A program made the position numbers and the translations under genes. From Candidatus Cloacimonadota bacterium (GTDB taxonomy: Bacteria; Muiribacteriota; UBA6191; JACPRK01), in contig JAJFLN010000528.1 of the NCBI GenBank assembly GCA_021772705.1, positions 1-15,721 of the forward strand: DNA of 15,721 nucleotides. Reading direction: 5' to 3'. Positions 1 through 6,757 of this stretch are shown one piece after another (position 1 is the stretch's first letter; every line of letters starts with the position of its first letter). A model generated the notes under the pieces. It was not told the origin of the DNA and searched no databases. It worked only from the letters and a program-made list of their open reading frames with translations.

Positions 1-135
1 AACTGAGCCGACGCTGCGCAGCGAGAGCCAAGAAGAACCACCCACCGTGCGATTCCCGTCAACCGGAGTTCTCCTCGTTGGCTGACGCGCTTCCCCTTGC
101 TGCATGAGGTATCTCAACGATCCATCCATGCCTCA
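1..135. other. Intergenic, nothing recognised
   Basis: No coding frame with a ribosome-binding site or plausible composition is visible, and I see no tRNA-like fold. The region could be the end of something that begins outside the window, but nothing in it supports a specific call. Confidence 0.5.
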
Positions 136-339
136 GGGCTCAGCCCCACGCCCCGTTGGGGGAGCCAACTCCCCCAAACCCCCAATGGGACTGGTGCGAC
201 TGAGAGTACTGATAAACACTTGAATGACACACGAAAGCTTGACCTGTTCATCCGGGTCCAGGGGCCAATGGCCCCTGGCGGTAGTTCGAGGGCAGAGCCC
301 TCGTTTTCAAACATTCCTTCCACTCATTCATGGGCATTG
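136..339. repeat. Multi-hairpin dispersed repeat, copy 1
   Basis: This segment recurs in the same orientation near the right end (15358-15562), with roughly 15 differences over about 205 bp and one single-base indel (my hand alignment). It is built of hairpins: TTGGGGGAG/CTCCCCCAA (156-164 with 169-177), CCAGGGGCCA/TGGCCCCTGG (258-267 with 269-278), and CGAGGGC/GCCCTCG (287-293 with 297-303) followed by TTTT at 304-307, which looks like an intrinsic terminator. Both copies end near the same TGGGCATTG. Short frames across it are open on both strands, but they coincide with the repeat and have no start signals, so I do not call a gene. It is most likely a chromosomal interspersed palindromic repeat. 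Confidence 0.85.
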
Positions 340-396
340 GAGTTAATCCACAGAATTCGCGCCCAGATTGGAGTCAGGTTCGGCCGGTCCGATTGA

Positions 397-436
397 GCAG
401 AACCGAAGGCGTAGCGGGTTACGTCGAGGATTCTGC
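397..436. repeat. REP-like imperfect hairpin
   Basis: GCAGAA (397-402) pairs with TTCTGC (431-436), and inside it CGTA (410-413) pairs with TACG (420-423) around GCGGGT. The two stems are separated by a symmetric internal loop of 7 nt on each side. The wording, with CGAAGGCGTAGC, then GTCGAGGAT, then GAGGAGCGCCCGAAG, resembles from memory the palindromes beside REP-associated tyrosine transposase (IS200-like) genes. No transposase frame is present here, so at most this is a solitary or relic copy. Confidence 0.45.
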
Positions 437-457
437 GATTGAGGAGCGCCCGAAGAT

Positions 458-488
458 GGGATGAGAAAATGGGACGAGAAAATGGGGA
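458..488. repeat. 13-bp tandem repeat
   Basis: GGGATGAGAAAAT (458-470) is followed directly by GGGACGAGAAAAT (471-483), one mismatch apart, and then by a truncated GGGGA. It lies just downstream of the REP-like hairpin at 397-436 and may belong to the same mobile-element relic. The remaining stretch to 559 shows nothing I can name; it is the 3' flank of the lipoprotein gene, and I see no convincing terminator for that gene. Confidence 0.6.
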
Positions 489-559
489 GTAATTCTTGCG
501 CGGACCCTTAGCAAGTCAGCTGGCGCCGTGTCAGGACGGAGTCACTGGGCGCCCCGTCA

Positions 560-1396
560 TCATCGGGTCCGGAGTCCGTCGGCCAGGAATGGCTGCAGGT
601 CAGCGACCACCACATCGGGTGGATTGTAGCTGCTGGGGCGGTTCCGGTTCGAGACCTTCTCGGCCCAGAACGAGAGGGACTCTGCCATGGCCTCGGGAAT
701 CTGCGACCTGGAGTAGCTGGAGGGGAAGACGGAAGGATCGTTGCTGTTGGCCTGAATGGTATCTCCCAATCGGTTTCCGGCGGACCGGTTGACCAAGAGG
801 GTCAGGTCGTGGGCGAACTCGTGATTCGCCACGTGTGCGATCTGGGGCTGATAGAGCTCGGTTGTGGCGCTCCGGCCGCCGAGGGTGTACCAGACGCCGC
901 CGACGGGAAGCTTGCTGGAATCCTTCTGCACCACCACGGTCAGCGTGTGTCTCCGAGGCTGATACAGGCGGGCCGCCTTCTTCACGATCTCCAGATTGGC
1001 TCCAGAGGCATCCTTACCCTTGATCACCAGATTGTACTGGTCCATGAGGGCCCGCGTCTCGGCATCGAACTGTGTATCGTTACCACTGGAGGGGGGAGTC
1101 ACGGCGACTCTCGGCGGGGGAGTGGCCGAGCTGCCCGTGCCGCCGCCCAGGTTCGGGGGCTGCCGCTCGCCGCGGCGGCTACCCCGGGCTGCGGGAGGAG
1201 GCACACGCCGCTGACGCCGGGCGCTCCGACTGGAGTCCGAGGTGTTTCGGGAGCGGGAAGAGATCGAGGTGCCGCCACTGGAACCGCTGTTGCCTGTATT
1301 CGAGGAGCTCGAGGGAGGGCTGGAGCTGCCACAGCCCTGGAGAGCCAGGGAAGCAGCCGCCAAGATCGCCATCAGAGTCAGTCGGTTTTCGAACAT
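560..1396 (-). CDS. Lipoprotein with HExxH zinc-protease motif
   Basis: A 278-residue protein predicted to be exported and lipid-anchored. The start at 1396 is chosen over an in-frame ATG at 1444 because AGGAGG (1401-1406) sits 4 nt upstream and the protein then opens with a lipoprotein signal peptide: charged start, hydrophobic run at 8-19, lipobox LQGC with Cys22. Residues 23-105 are a low-complexity Ser/Gly, then Arg/Pro-rich tether. The globular part (about 108-278) holds HEFAH at 192-196, the zinc-binding and catalytic signature of many metallopeptidases. Glu235 and Glu239 in PEAMAESLSFW are candidate third ligands, as in gluzincin families. I do not recognise the family; substrate and activity are unknown. 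It is transcribed away from the FHA gene and stands alone. The metallopeptidase reading depends on the motif and its position in an ordered domain. Confidence 0.8.
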   Translation of the reverse strand: MFENRLTLMAILAAASLALQGCGSSSPPSSSSNTGNSGSSGGTSISSRSRNTSDSSRSARRQRRVPPPAARGSRRGERQPPNLGGGTGSSATPPPRVAVTPPSSGNDTQFDAETRALMDQYNLVIKGKDASGANLEIVKKAARLYQPRRHTLTVVVQKDSSKLPVGGVWYTLGGRSATTELYQPQIAHVANHEFAHDLTLLVNRSAGNRLGDTIQANSNDPSVFPSSYSRSQIPEAMAESLSFWAEKVSNRNRPSSYNPPDVVVADLQPFLADGLRTR

Positions 1397-1785
1397 TCGG
1401 CCTCCTAGCCGTCCGGGAGAGCACACTTCGCCCCTCCCGAACATGTGAGACGAGATGGAGGCCTGAAAGGTTTCATTATTTTTTCCTCCCTCTCAGCGGC
1501 CCATGAGGTAATCTGAATGAGGTTGAACTTCGCCCTGGCAACGGGTTTCGTGGCGATTTGTCAGCCTTATCGCACCTGAAACAGTGTTTTGACGGCAGAA
1601 TTGTTACTTCTGCCGACAGTCAGGCCTCAAGAGATGCCCCCATATCAGCCGATGATCCAGCCGAAGGGACTTGCCCCGATTGACTCCCCCGAGTCCGGTC
1701 CTCTCAGGTTGAAATCGTGCCAGCGACAGCAAACATACGGTATCTCCATCAGGCCATCCCAGAGGCGCCTCGCCGGGAGCGGTCT
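1397..1785. other. Divergent intergenic spacer
   Basis: This 389-bp gap separates the lipoprotein gene (-) from the FHA gene (+). It must hold both promoters, but I could not pick convincing -35/-10 pairs. It contains the dyad at 1590-1618 and a small hairpin, GACTC-CCCC-GAGTC (1682-1695). An open frame extends upstream of the FHA start to a GTG at 1717, but that stretch has no ribosome-binding site and no domain content. Confidence 0.6.
1590..1618. promoter_or_regulatory. 29-bp operator-like dyad
   Basis: CGGCAGAA (1593-1600) and TTCTGCCG (1608-1615) are perfect inverted repeats around the 7-nt centre TTGTTAC. Beyond an A/A mismatch the symmetry continues with TG and CA, so 10 of 11 positions per arm match. 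Half-sites with this spacing suit a dimeric regulator. There is no T-tract and no gene ends nearby, so a terminator is unlikely. It lies about 170 bp before the FHA start and about 195 bp before the lipoprotein start. The regulator is unknown. Confidence 0.5.
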
Positions 1786-2334
1786 GTGATCAAGCTCATC
1801 GTGGTCAACAAGAACTCCGAAGCTCTGGAGTTCCGATTGAAGAGCAAGATCACGACCATCGGACGGTCGAGTGACAATCATCTCGTTCTGCCCGGGACCC
1901 ACGTTTCCAGGAACCACGCCACCATCGAGCGGACGGCAAAGGGATTCGTTCTGGTCGATCTGGGCAGCAAGAACGGCACGATCGTCAACAACAAGCCCGT
2001 CAAGAACGCCATCCTGGGCGTAGGCGACAAGGTCAAAATTGGCGAGAACTTCGTCTTCGTCGACGACGCTCAGGCCGACCGGGAAAACGCGATGGATTAC
2101 CTCCTGGAGAAGCTCGAAGACAGCGAGAAGAAGTTCCTCCAGGCCGGCATCGAGTTCCTCAAGATCGAGCGCAAGGACGCATTCCTCGGGGAAGTCTCCA
2201 AGGCCGCCTTCGAAGTCAGCCTCTACGCAATCCCCCTGTTCCTCTTCGCCGGAAGCCTGATCGGCATCATCAAGATCAAGGACATCTACGGCTACGTGAC
2301 CACCCTCATTTCCAAGCTCCTCCCTGGGGGCTGA
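1786..2334 (+). CDS. FHA-domain protein with C-terminal membrane helix
   Basis: A 182-residue protein likely to read phosphothreonine at the inner membrane. The FHA fold covers about residues 1-95 and keeps the binding signature: Gly26-Arg27 (IGRSSDN), Ser41-Arg42-Asn43-His44, and Asn63-Gly64 in GSKNGT. Residues 97-135 form a charged helical segment and about 143-163 a single hydrophobic helix, so the FHA domain is held at the membrane by its C-terminus. I chose GTG 1786, not GTG 1717, because GGGAG (1775-1779) lies 6 nt upstream and the FHA fold begins at once. It converges on the Ser/Thr kinase gene, only 34 bp from its stop codon, which suggests that kinase as the source of the ligand. That partnership is inference; the FHA call is secure. 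Confidence 0.92.
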   Translation: MIKLIVVNKNSEALEFRLKSKITTIGRSSDNHLVLPGTHVSRNHATIERTAKGFVLVDLGSKNGTIVNNKPVKNAILGVGDKVKIGENFVFVDDAQADRENAMDYLLEKLEDSEKKFLQAGIEFLKIERKDAFLGEVSKAAFEVSLYAIPLFLFAGSLIGIIKIKDIYGYVTTLISKLLPGG

Positions 2335-2368
2335 GCCGAAGGCGATCGAAGAGGGTGGGGGCGGCCCC

Positions 2369-4768
2369 TTACTTTCCGATCACTGAGAGGGACCAGAGCT
2401 GGGCCCCTGGGCCGAAGCGGTTTCCTGGGCCCAGGATCAGCGCCAACTCCATCTTGTTCCGGCCCTCCCTGAGGAAGCGAGCGGGAAAGCTGTTCCAGAC
2501 CGTGTTGGCGGCCATCTCGGGATCCAGGCCCCAGGCCTCTAAGGATGTGAAATGAAGCAACATCTTCCCGTTCACCCTGACCTGAAAGTACCGGCGCCGG
2601 GTCAGTGGGTTCAGATTGATTCCGATGGCGGCCCTCCTGACTGACGGCAGCTGTCCCGGAGGGATCTTGAAATGGAAGACATGCTTGCTCAGAGCCTTGT
2701 CGGTGAACTCCTTCATGGCATAGCGCTCCCGGATCGCCCCTGGATCGTCCCCGTCAGGAACCCAGTACATGTGCTCCTTCTGGTTGAAGTCGGTGCTCCA
2801 CTTGAACCGGGGCTCGAAAGGCGGCTCTCCGTGACTCCGGTAGACAAAGTGGGCCGTCATCTCCTCCACCCGAACCGGCGGTTCGAACCGGAACTCCTGA
2901 CAGAGAGAATCGAGACACTCCAGCTGCAACAGCTTCTCGTAGACCTCTATGGCGTCCTCACTGGACACCCGAGAACTGCCGAAGTAGAGCCCTGCCAGGG
3001 GAGCGAAGTCTCTCAGCAGCCCGAAGCTCGGCAACGACGTGATCCAGGCTTTCAGCTTCTGTGGCTTGAACTGGTTCGGATCGTCGTAGACCTGAGTCAG
3101 AAAGGTATCGATCTGCCGGAGATCGACGGAATCGGAGAGCCTCTTCCCCAGTCCAGAGACAGGATCCAGTGGAGCTCGCATCGTGACCCCGCCTTCGGTC
3201 TCGAAGACGTATTCCAGTTTCTGGATTCCAGCGGCCAGATCTTCAGGCTCCAGGGGAAACCGATGGGACGTGGTGACCTCGCCACTCTCCTCCGGAATGG
3301 ACCGATCCGAGATGGCAAGACGGCCCCGGACGGGATGACGAGTCTTGAACTCCAGTCTGGCCCCCTCCGGAGCGGCCAGACTCAGGAGCTCATCCCCTCT
3401 GGTAATGAAGTTGTATTTGAGGGAGCGGCTGCCGTCCCTGCAGACGAGGTGAAGGCTGTGATGAGTCCCGGGCTCCAACCCCAGCAGGGTCTCGGTGTGG
3501 GCTTTGGAGGGCCTACTCAAACGACCCTCCCCCACTCGCCGGGGTCCTTTCGTGGGCCCTTCCTCGGCGTACTCGACCCAGGACTCGATCGACCGGCTGG
3601 TTTGCCAGCTCACGGTCACGGCCCGATGCCAGGGTTCAATCTTGACCTTTTGGACCAGTACCTTCCCCGGGCGGGAGACCATGAAGGCATAGGCGGCAAG
3701 GATCAACAGCAGACCTGCCAGAACGGCCGGGCCGAAGCGCCGCATGACCGCCCTATCCCGGGCGATCGTGCCGGGGGCCATCTGGGTCTCCTGCCCTTCC
3801 AGACCCGAAAACTGGCGTCGCTGGATCGTGAGTCCCTCGGCTGCTGCTGAGGCCGTCACGGCCTGGCGGCGGGACGACTGCTTCACAGGCCCGGCGATTT
3901 TCGAGGCTTGCACCTTTCCCTTCAACCCCTCCTCCAGTAGCCGGGCAACCTCCGCGGCGCTGCCGAAACGGGCCCTGGGGTCCTTGGCCAGGAGCCGGTT
4001 CACCATGGCCTCGACCCAGCCGGGCACATCGGGGCGAAGGGTCCGCAGCGGCGGAGGCTGCCGCTCCAGATGTGCCTTCAGGATGTCCTGAATGGGCAGG
4101 GTGGCGAAGGACGTGGACCCCGTCAATGACTCGTAGAGGACCATTCCCAGAGCGTAAAGATCCGACGCGGCCAGAGGTTGCGATCCGCGGATGACCTCCG
4201 GAGCGGTGTACTCCGGTGTTCCCATGAACATCCCGGACCGGGTCAACCGCTCCCCGGCGGAATCGGAGTAGGCCAGACCGAAGTCAGCCAGCTTCGGCTG
4301 GCCATCGGCGGTCATCATCACGTTGCGGCACTTCACATCCCGATGCAGAATGTCCTGTTCGTGGGCCGCCGCCAGACCATCGGCCAGTTGTCGACAGACA
4401 TCGACGGCCTCCTCCACCGGCAGCGGCCCCATTCGATCGATCCGCTCCTTCAGGCTCTCACCTTCAACGAGCTCGAAGACAAGGTAGAGCCGCCCCCTCG
4501 CCTCGCCGGTGGCCAGGACGGCAACGATGTTCGGATGCCTCAGCCGGGCGAGCAGCTTGCCCTCCCGGACGAACCGGGCGTGAGTCTCGTCGTCCAGGGC
4601 GAGCATGAGTTTCACCGCCACTTCACGGTTCAGAGCTCGCTGCCTGGCCCTGAGGACGACTCCCATGCCTCCCCGGCCAAGAAGCCCCAGAATGTCGAAC
4701 CGGCGGCGGAACTCGCTTCCGAGTTCGGCGGCAATCTCTTCTGGCTCCGTTGGAAAATCCTGGGACAT
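2369..4768 (-). CDS. Transmembrane Ser/Thr protein kinase with extracytoplasmic sensor region
   Basis: A 799-residue Hanks-type (PknB-like) kinase. The catalytic domain spans about residues 24-285: glycine loop GRGGMG at 31-36, ATP-binding Lys53 (VAVK), helix-C Glu69, catalytic loop HRDVKCRN at 142-149 with Asp144, Lys146 and Asn149, DFG at 162-164, and GTPEYTAPE at 183-191 ending the activation segment. All key residues are present, so it should be active. A juxtamembrane linker with several Ser/Thr (290-340) leads to one membrane helix at about 347-364. Outside, residues 371-455 look like a fibronectin type III domain (VTVSWQT and LEPGT turn), followed by about 340 residues of unassigned, mainly beta-rich sequence. 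There are no PASTA or beta-propeller repeats. ATG 4768 is the only good start, though no clear Shine-Dalgarno precedes it. The FHA gene is convergent. Confidence 0.95.
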   Translation of the reverse strand: MSQDFPTEPEEIAAELGSEFRRRFDILGLLGRGGMGVVLRARQRALNREVAVKLMLALDDETHARFVREGKLLARLRHPNIVAVLATGEARGRLYLVFELVEGESLKERIDRMGPLPVEEAVDVCRQLADGLAAAHEQDILHRDVKCRNVMMTADGQPKLADFGLAYSDSAGERLTRSGMFMGTPEYTAPEVIRGSQPLAASDLYALGMVLYESLTGSTSFATLPIQDILKAHLERQPPPLRTLRPDVPGWVEAMVNRLLAKDPRARFGSAAEVARLLEEGLKGKVQASKIAGPVKQSSRRQAVTASAAAEGLTIQRRQFSGLEGQETQMAPGTIARDRAVMRRFGPAVLAGLLLILAAYAFMVSRPGKVLVQKVKIEPWHRAVTVSWQTSRSIESWVEYAEEGPTKGPRRVGEGRLSRPSKAHTETLLGLEPGTHHSLHLVCRDGSRSLKYNFITRGDELLSLAAPEGARLEFKTRHPVRGRLAISDRSIPEESGEVTTSHRFPLEPEDLAAGIQKLEYVFETEGGVTMRAPLDPVSGLGKRLSDSVDLRQIDTFLTQVYDDPNQFKPQKLKAWITSLPSFGLLRDFAPLAGLYFGSSRVSSEDAIEVYEKLLQLECLDSLCQEFRFEPPVRVEEMTAHFVYRSHGEPPFEPRFKWSTDFNQKEHMYWVPDGDDPGAIRERYAMKEFTDKALSKHVFHFKIPPGQLPSVRRAAIGINLNPLTRRRYFQVRVNGKMLLHFTSLEAWGLDPEMAANTVWNSFPARFLREGRNKMELALILGPGNRFGPGAQLWSLSVIGK

Positions 4769-5024
4769 GGCCGGCTACATCTTAGCAGCGACCGCCCTGG
4801 CCCATGCCAGGGAGCCCTGCCATCGGGGGGAGCCACCATTGGGGATCACGGAGTTCACGGAGGCCACGGGGAGCACGGAGGTTTGGGGTGGGAAGGGATC
4901 TCTGCGTAACTTCTCGTGCCATCGCAGCTGAAGCAAGCCCCGGGTCGAAGTGCTCCCCCGCCCTGTTGAGCAGATCCAGTCATCGGGGCACAGCTATCGC
5001 CGCATCCGGGCCCGGGAGATCTCG
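4769..5024. other. Intergenic spacer between two leftward genes
   Basis: This 256-bp gap lies upstream of the kinase gene and downstream of the chemoreceptor-domain gene. It should contain the kinase promoter, but I could not identify one, and I see no terminator hairpin with a T-tract. Its only distinct structure is the 9-bp periodic motif at 4846-4881. Confidence 0.5.
4846..4881. repeat. Four degenerate 9-bp repeats (CACGGAG type)
   Basis: Reading TCACGGAGT, TCACGGAGG, CCACGGGGA and GCACGGAGG end to end gives a strict 9-nt period over 36 bp. The unit does not extend into a coding frame with a start signal. From memory, short CACGGAG/CACAGAG-type runs occur between genes in several environmental bacterial genomes; their role is not known to me. 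Confidence 0.65.
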
Positions 5025-5657
5025 TCAAGTCGGTCGATCGAGCAGGTTGCCCAGCCGGCTTCCCAGACCGGCCAGCTCTGAGGCGGCCTGCTTGGTGTTT
5101 TCCACCGCAGCCAGGGAGTGTTTCGTTATCCGGCTGAACTCGTCCATGGCGTTCCTCACGTCGGCCATTCCCGTGTTCTGTTGCTTTGCCATCTCGGCGA
5201 TTTCACCGACCAATCTGGAAGAACTGTCAATGGCCTCTACCAAACGCTCTATGCGCGCTCCGGCCTTCTTGGCCGCGGCAGACGCCCGTTCGGCCTGGTT
5301 CTTGTTCGTCTCGGCGTCCAGGACGGCGGACCGGGTCGACCTGTCGATCTCCTCCAGCAGCTTTCTCACACGCGGGGTGGCCTGCTTCGACTGGGATGCC
5401 AGCTCCTTGACCTCTCCGGCCACGACGGAGAATCCCTTGCCGTGCTCGCCGGCCCGGGACGCCTCGATGGCGGCGTTCACCGCCAGCAGGTTCGTCTGGT
5501 CCGCCAGGGTCCGGACGGAGGCAACAATGTGGTCGATCATTCGCGCCCGCTCGCTCAGCTGCGCCACGTTGACAGCGTTGGACTCGGCGAGGCGGACCAT
5601 CTCGGACATGGCCTCGAGGGCCTCGACGAAGGGTTTCCGGGCATCGCTGAATTCCAT
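5025..5657 (-). CDS. Stand-alone methyl-accepting chemotaxis signalling domain
   Basis: A 210-residue, almost wholly helical protein matching the cytoplasmic signalling domain of chemoreceptors. The hairpin tip that binds CheA and CheW lies at about 53-87: DQTNLLAVNAAIEASRAGEH, then GKGFSVVAGEVKELA. Helical arms with heptad-like spacing lie on both sides, about 50 residues before and about 120 after. There is no ligand-binding domain, membrane helix or HAMP domain, so the product is soluble unless it pairs with a partner. Typical receptors exceed 500 residues. The upstream DNA (5658-6048) does not encode the missing part in any frame. ATG 5657 has only a G-rich stretch upstream as ribosome-binding site. 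No CheA, CheW, CheR or CheB gene is in the window. It could be a cytoplasmic receptor, an antagonist of signalling arrays, or a remnant kept open by chance; the intact tip argues against decay. Confidence 0.9.
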   Translation of the reverse strand: MEFSDARKPFVEALEAMSEMVRLAESNAVNVAQLSERARMIDHIVASVRTLADQTNLLAVNAAIEASRAGEHGKGFSVVAGEVKELASQSKQATPRVRKLLEEIDRSTRSAVLDAETNKNQAERASAAAKKAGARIERLVEAIDSSSRLVGEIAEMAKQQNTGMADVRNAMDEFSRITKHSLAAVENTKQAASELAGLGSRLGNLLDRPT

Positions 5658-5689
5658 TCGTCGTGCCCCCGATCACAAAGACAGTGAGT

Positions 5690-5717
5690 ATTTCAGATCA
5701 TGCAATCCGCATGACAA
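5690..5717 (-). promoter_or_regulatory. Candidate promoter of the chemoreceptor-domain gene
   Basis: On the minus strand TTGTCA (5712-5717) is followed after 16 bp by TGAAAT (5690-5695), matching 5/6 and 4/6 of the sigma70 consensus. Transcription would begin near 5683, about 26 nt before ATG 5657. Spacing and position are right, but the boxes are ordinary. Confidence 0.35.
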
Positions 5718-5735
5718 ATAATCCGGCTCCGCCCA

Positions 5736-5764
5736 TTGACATCAGGGCCTGCATCCTGTATCGT
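5736..5764 (+). promoter_or_regulatory. Sigma70-type promoter for the secreted-protein gene
   Basis: A perfect TTGACA (5736-5741), a 17-bp spacer and TATCGT (5759-5764, 4/6 match) point rightward. The predicted start near 5771 leaves a leader of about 278 nt before ATG 6049. No other gene lies in that interval, so the promoter would serve the secreted-protein gene. Confidence 0.5.
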
Positions 5765-5770
5765 AGGTCG

Positions 5771-6048
5771 GCTCAGAAAGAGCTGATCATTTTCCCTCAA
5801 TTCGAAGGAGGTGGCGGCGGGCAATCGAGACTGAAGAACGCAGAAGTTTCGACTCTTTCAGACAGGTGCGCATTATCAGTATCGATCAGGCGCACATAGC
5901 ATGGAGGCCGGGGGCAAGAGTAGAAAATTAACCCCGGCGAACAACTAACCACCCACGACCGAGTAGCTATTAGCAGAGTAAGCGGCCTCGCGACCGGCGA
6001 AACGGCACGAGACCCGCAGTCAGGACACACTTAAAGGAGTGTTTCCCG
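5771..6048 (+). promoter_or_regulatory. Long hairpin-rich 5' leader
   Basis: Several inverted repeats follow the predicted transcription start: GTGCGC/GCGCAC (5866-5871, 5890-5895); GCCGGGG/CCCCGGC (5907-5913, 5932-5938); a composite stem GCGG-CTCG-CCG with CGG-CGAG-CCGC (5982-6017) capped by GCGAAA; and GGA-ACAC with GTGT-TCC (6023-6046, one mismatch inside). The loop of the last stem, TTAAAGGA, carries most of the Shine-Dalgarno sequence AAAGGAGT (6033-6040). The first two loops are both 18 nt. I compared it from memory with cyclic-di-GMP, cobalamin and other common riboswitches and found no match. It may be a structured regulatory leader, or a spacer with chance pairings. Confidence 0.4.
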
Positions 6049-6693
6049 ATGAATCTGCTCAAGAGCTTTGCTGTTCTGTTCCTGGTCCTTTCCTTCGTTA
6101 TCCTGGGTTCCCAGGCCGCCCACTCGGCTCCTATGACGGACGCCCAGAGGGTTCACATCGACCGTTTCCTCCAAAACAACGACCTCAACGAGTTCGGCGA
6201 TCCTGATGGAACGGTTTACCTCGGCAGCAATCCCCTCTTCAACGAAGAGACCGGAGAGTTGACTGATCGCTACGAGTATCTGGTCCAGAAGTTCCCCGGC
6301 ATCTTCGTGAACTTCGTCCAGACTCTCCCGTTCGATGGCGTCATCGACGCCCTCGGCGAAGTTCAGGTCTCTGCAATGCAGTTCACCAACGACTTCGATT
6401 CGACACGGCTCGAGGATCGCTTCATCGATTCGGTCCTGGCCGCCGAGGCCGAGGCTCAGCAGCTGCTGGACCGGGTCCGAAGTGCTCTCAACGCTGGCGA
6501 TTTCGTCGCAGTCGAGAAGATGCTCGAGGATATGACCGTCCTCAACTCGGAGCAGCTCACTCAGTTCGGCGGCGTCCTCAAGGATCTGCGCCGGATGCTC
6601 AACGGCGAGTTCCTCACCGATATGGAGACCCAGGCTCTGATCCTGAGCCTCCTGGAGAAGGTGGACACTCTCGAGATGCGCCTGAACGCCTGA
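6049..6693 (+). CDS. Secreted acidic protein of unknown function
   Basis: A 214-residue protein with a clear Sec signal peptide: Lys5, hydrophobic core about 7-20, cleavage probably after AHSA at 24-27. The mature part has no cysteine and is rich in Asp, Glu, Leu and Phe. Residues 45-80 form the most distinctive block (DLNEFGDPDGTVYLGSNPLF, then NEETGELTDRYEYL). Residues about 118-214 are amphipathic helix, probably coiled coil or a helical bundle. I recognise no family and see no catalytic motif or lipobox. ATG 6049 is fixed by AAAGGAGT (6033-6040) 8 nt upstream. The gene is monocistronic, with its own promoter candidate (5736), long leader and strong terminator, an arrangement that fits a separately regulated, possibly abundant periplasmic or exported protein. 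Confidence 0.88.
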   Translation: MNLLKSFAVLFLVLSFVILGSQAAHSAPMTDAQRVHIDRFLQNNDLNEFGDPDGTVYLGSNPLFNEETGELTDRYEYLVQKFPGIFVNFVQTLPFDGVIDALGEVQVSAMQFTNDFDSTRLEDRFIDSVLAAEAEAQQLLDRVRSALNAGDFVAVEKMLEDMTVLNSEQLTQFGGVLKDLRRMLNGEFLTDMETQALILSLLEKVDTLEMRLNA

Positions 6694-6717
6694 TTCGAAG
6701 GACAGTACAGGAACAGT

Positions 6718-6757
6718 ATCCCGGCCCTCGCAAGGGGGCCGGGATTTTCCTTTTCCT
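6718..6757 (+). terminator. Rho-independent terminator
   Basis: A 10-bp stem, ATCCCGGCCC (6718-6727) with GGGCCGGGAT (6736-6745), has an 8-nt loop and runs into TTTTCCTTTTCCT (6745-6757). It lies 24 bp after the stop of the secreted-protein gene. The T-rich side is on the plus strand. The convergent UbiB gene ends within the tract at 6756, and the hairpin may also slow its transcript, though that side has no T-run. Confidence 0.88.

Noticed and set aside
97..396. 99-codon frame across repeat copy 1
   Set aside because: The frame coincides with a non-coding palindromic repeat, and the corresponding copy 2 shows no conserved protein or start site.
1717..1785. Upstream GTG as start of the FHA protein
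   Set aside because: The added 23 residues lack any feature and no Shine-Dalgarno precedes them, whereas GTG 1786 has GGGAG at good spacing.
2672..3850. 392-codon open frame on the plus strand inside the kinase gene
   Set aside because: It is antisense to the kinase's outer region, has no ribosome-binding site or domain, and is explained by high-GC codon use on the other strand.
4804..5721. 305-codon plus-strand frame over the chemoreceptor-domain gene
   Set aside because: It mirrors the real minus-strand gene with low-complexity Ser/Ala/Arg composition and no start signal.
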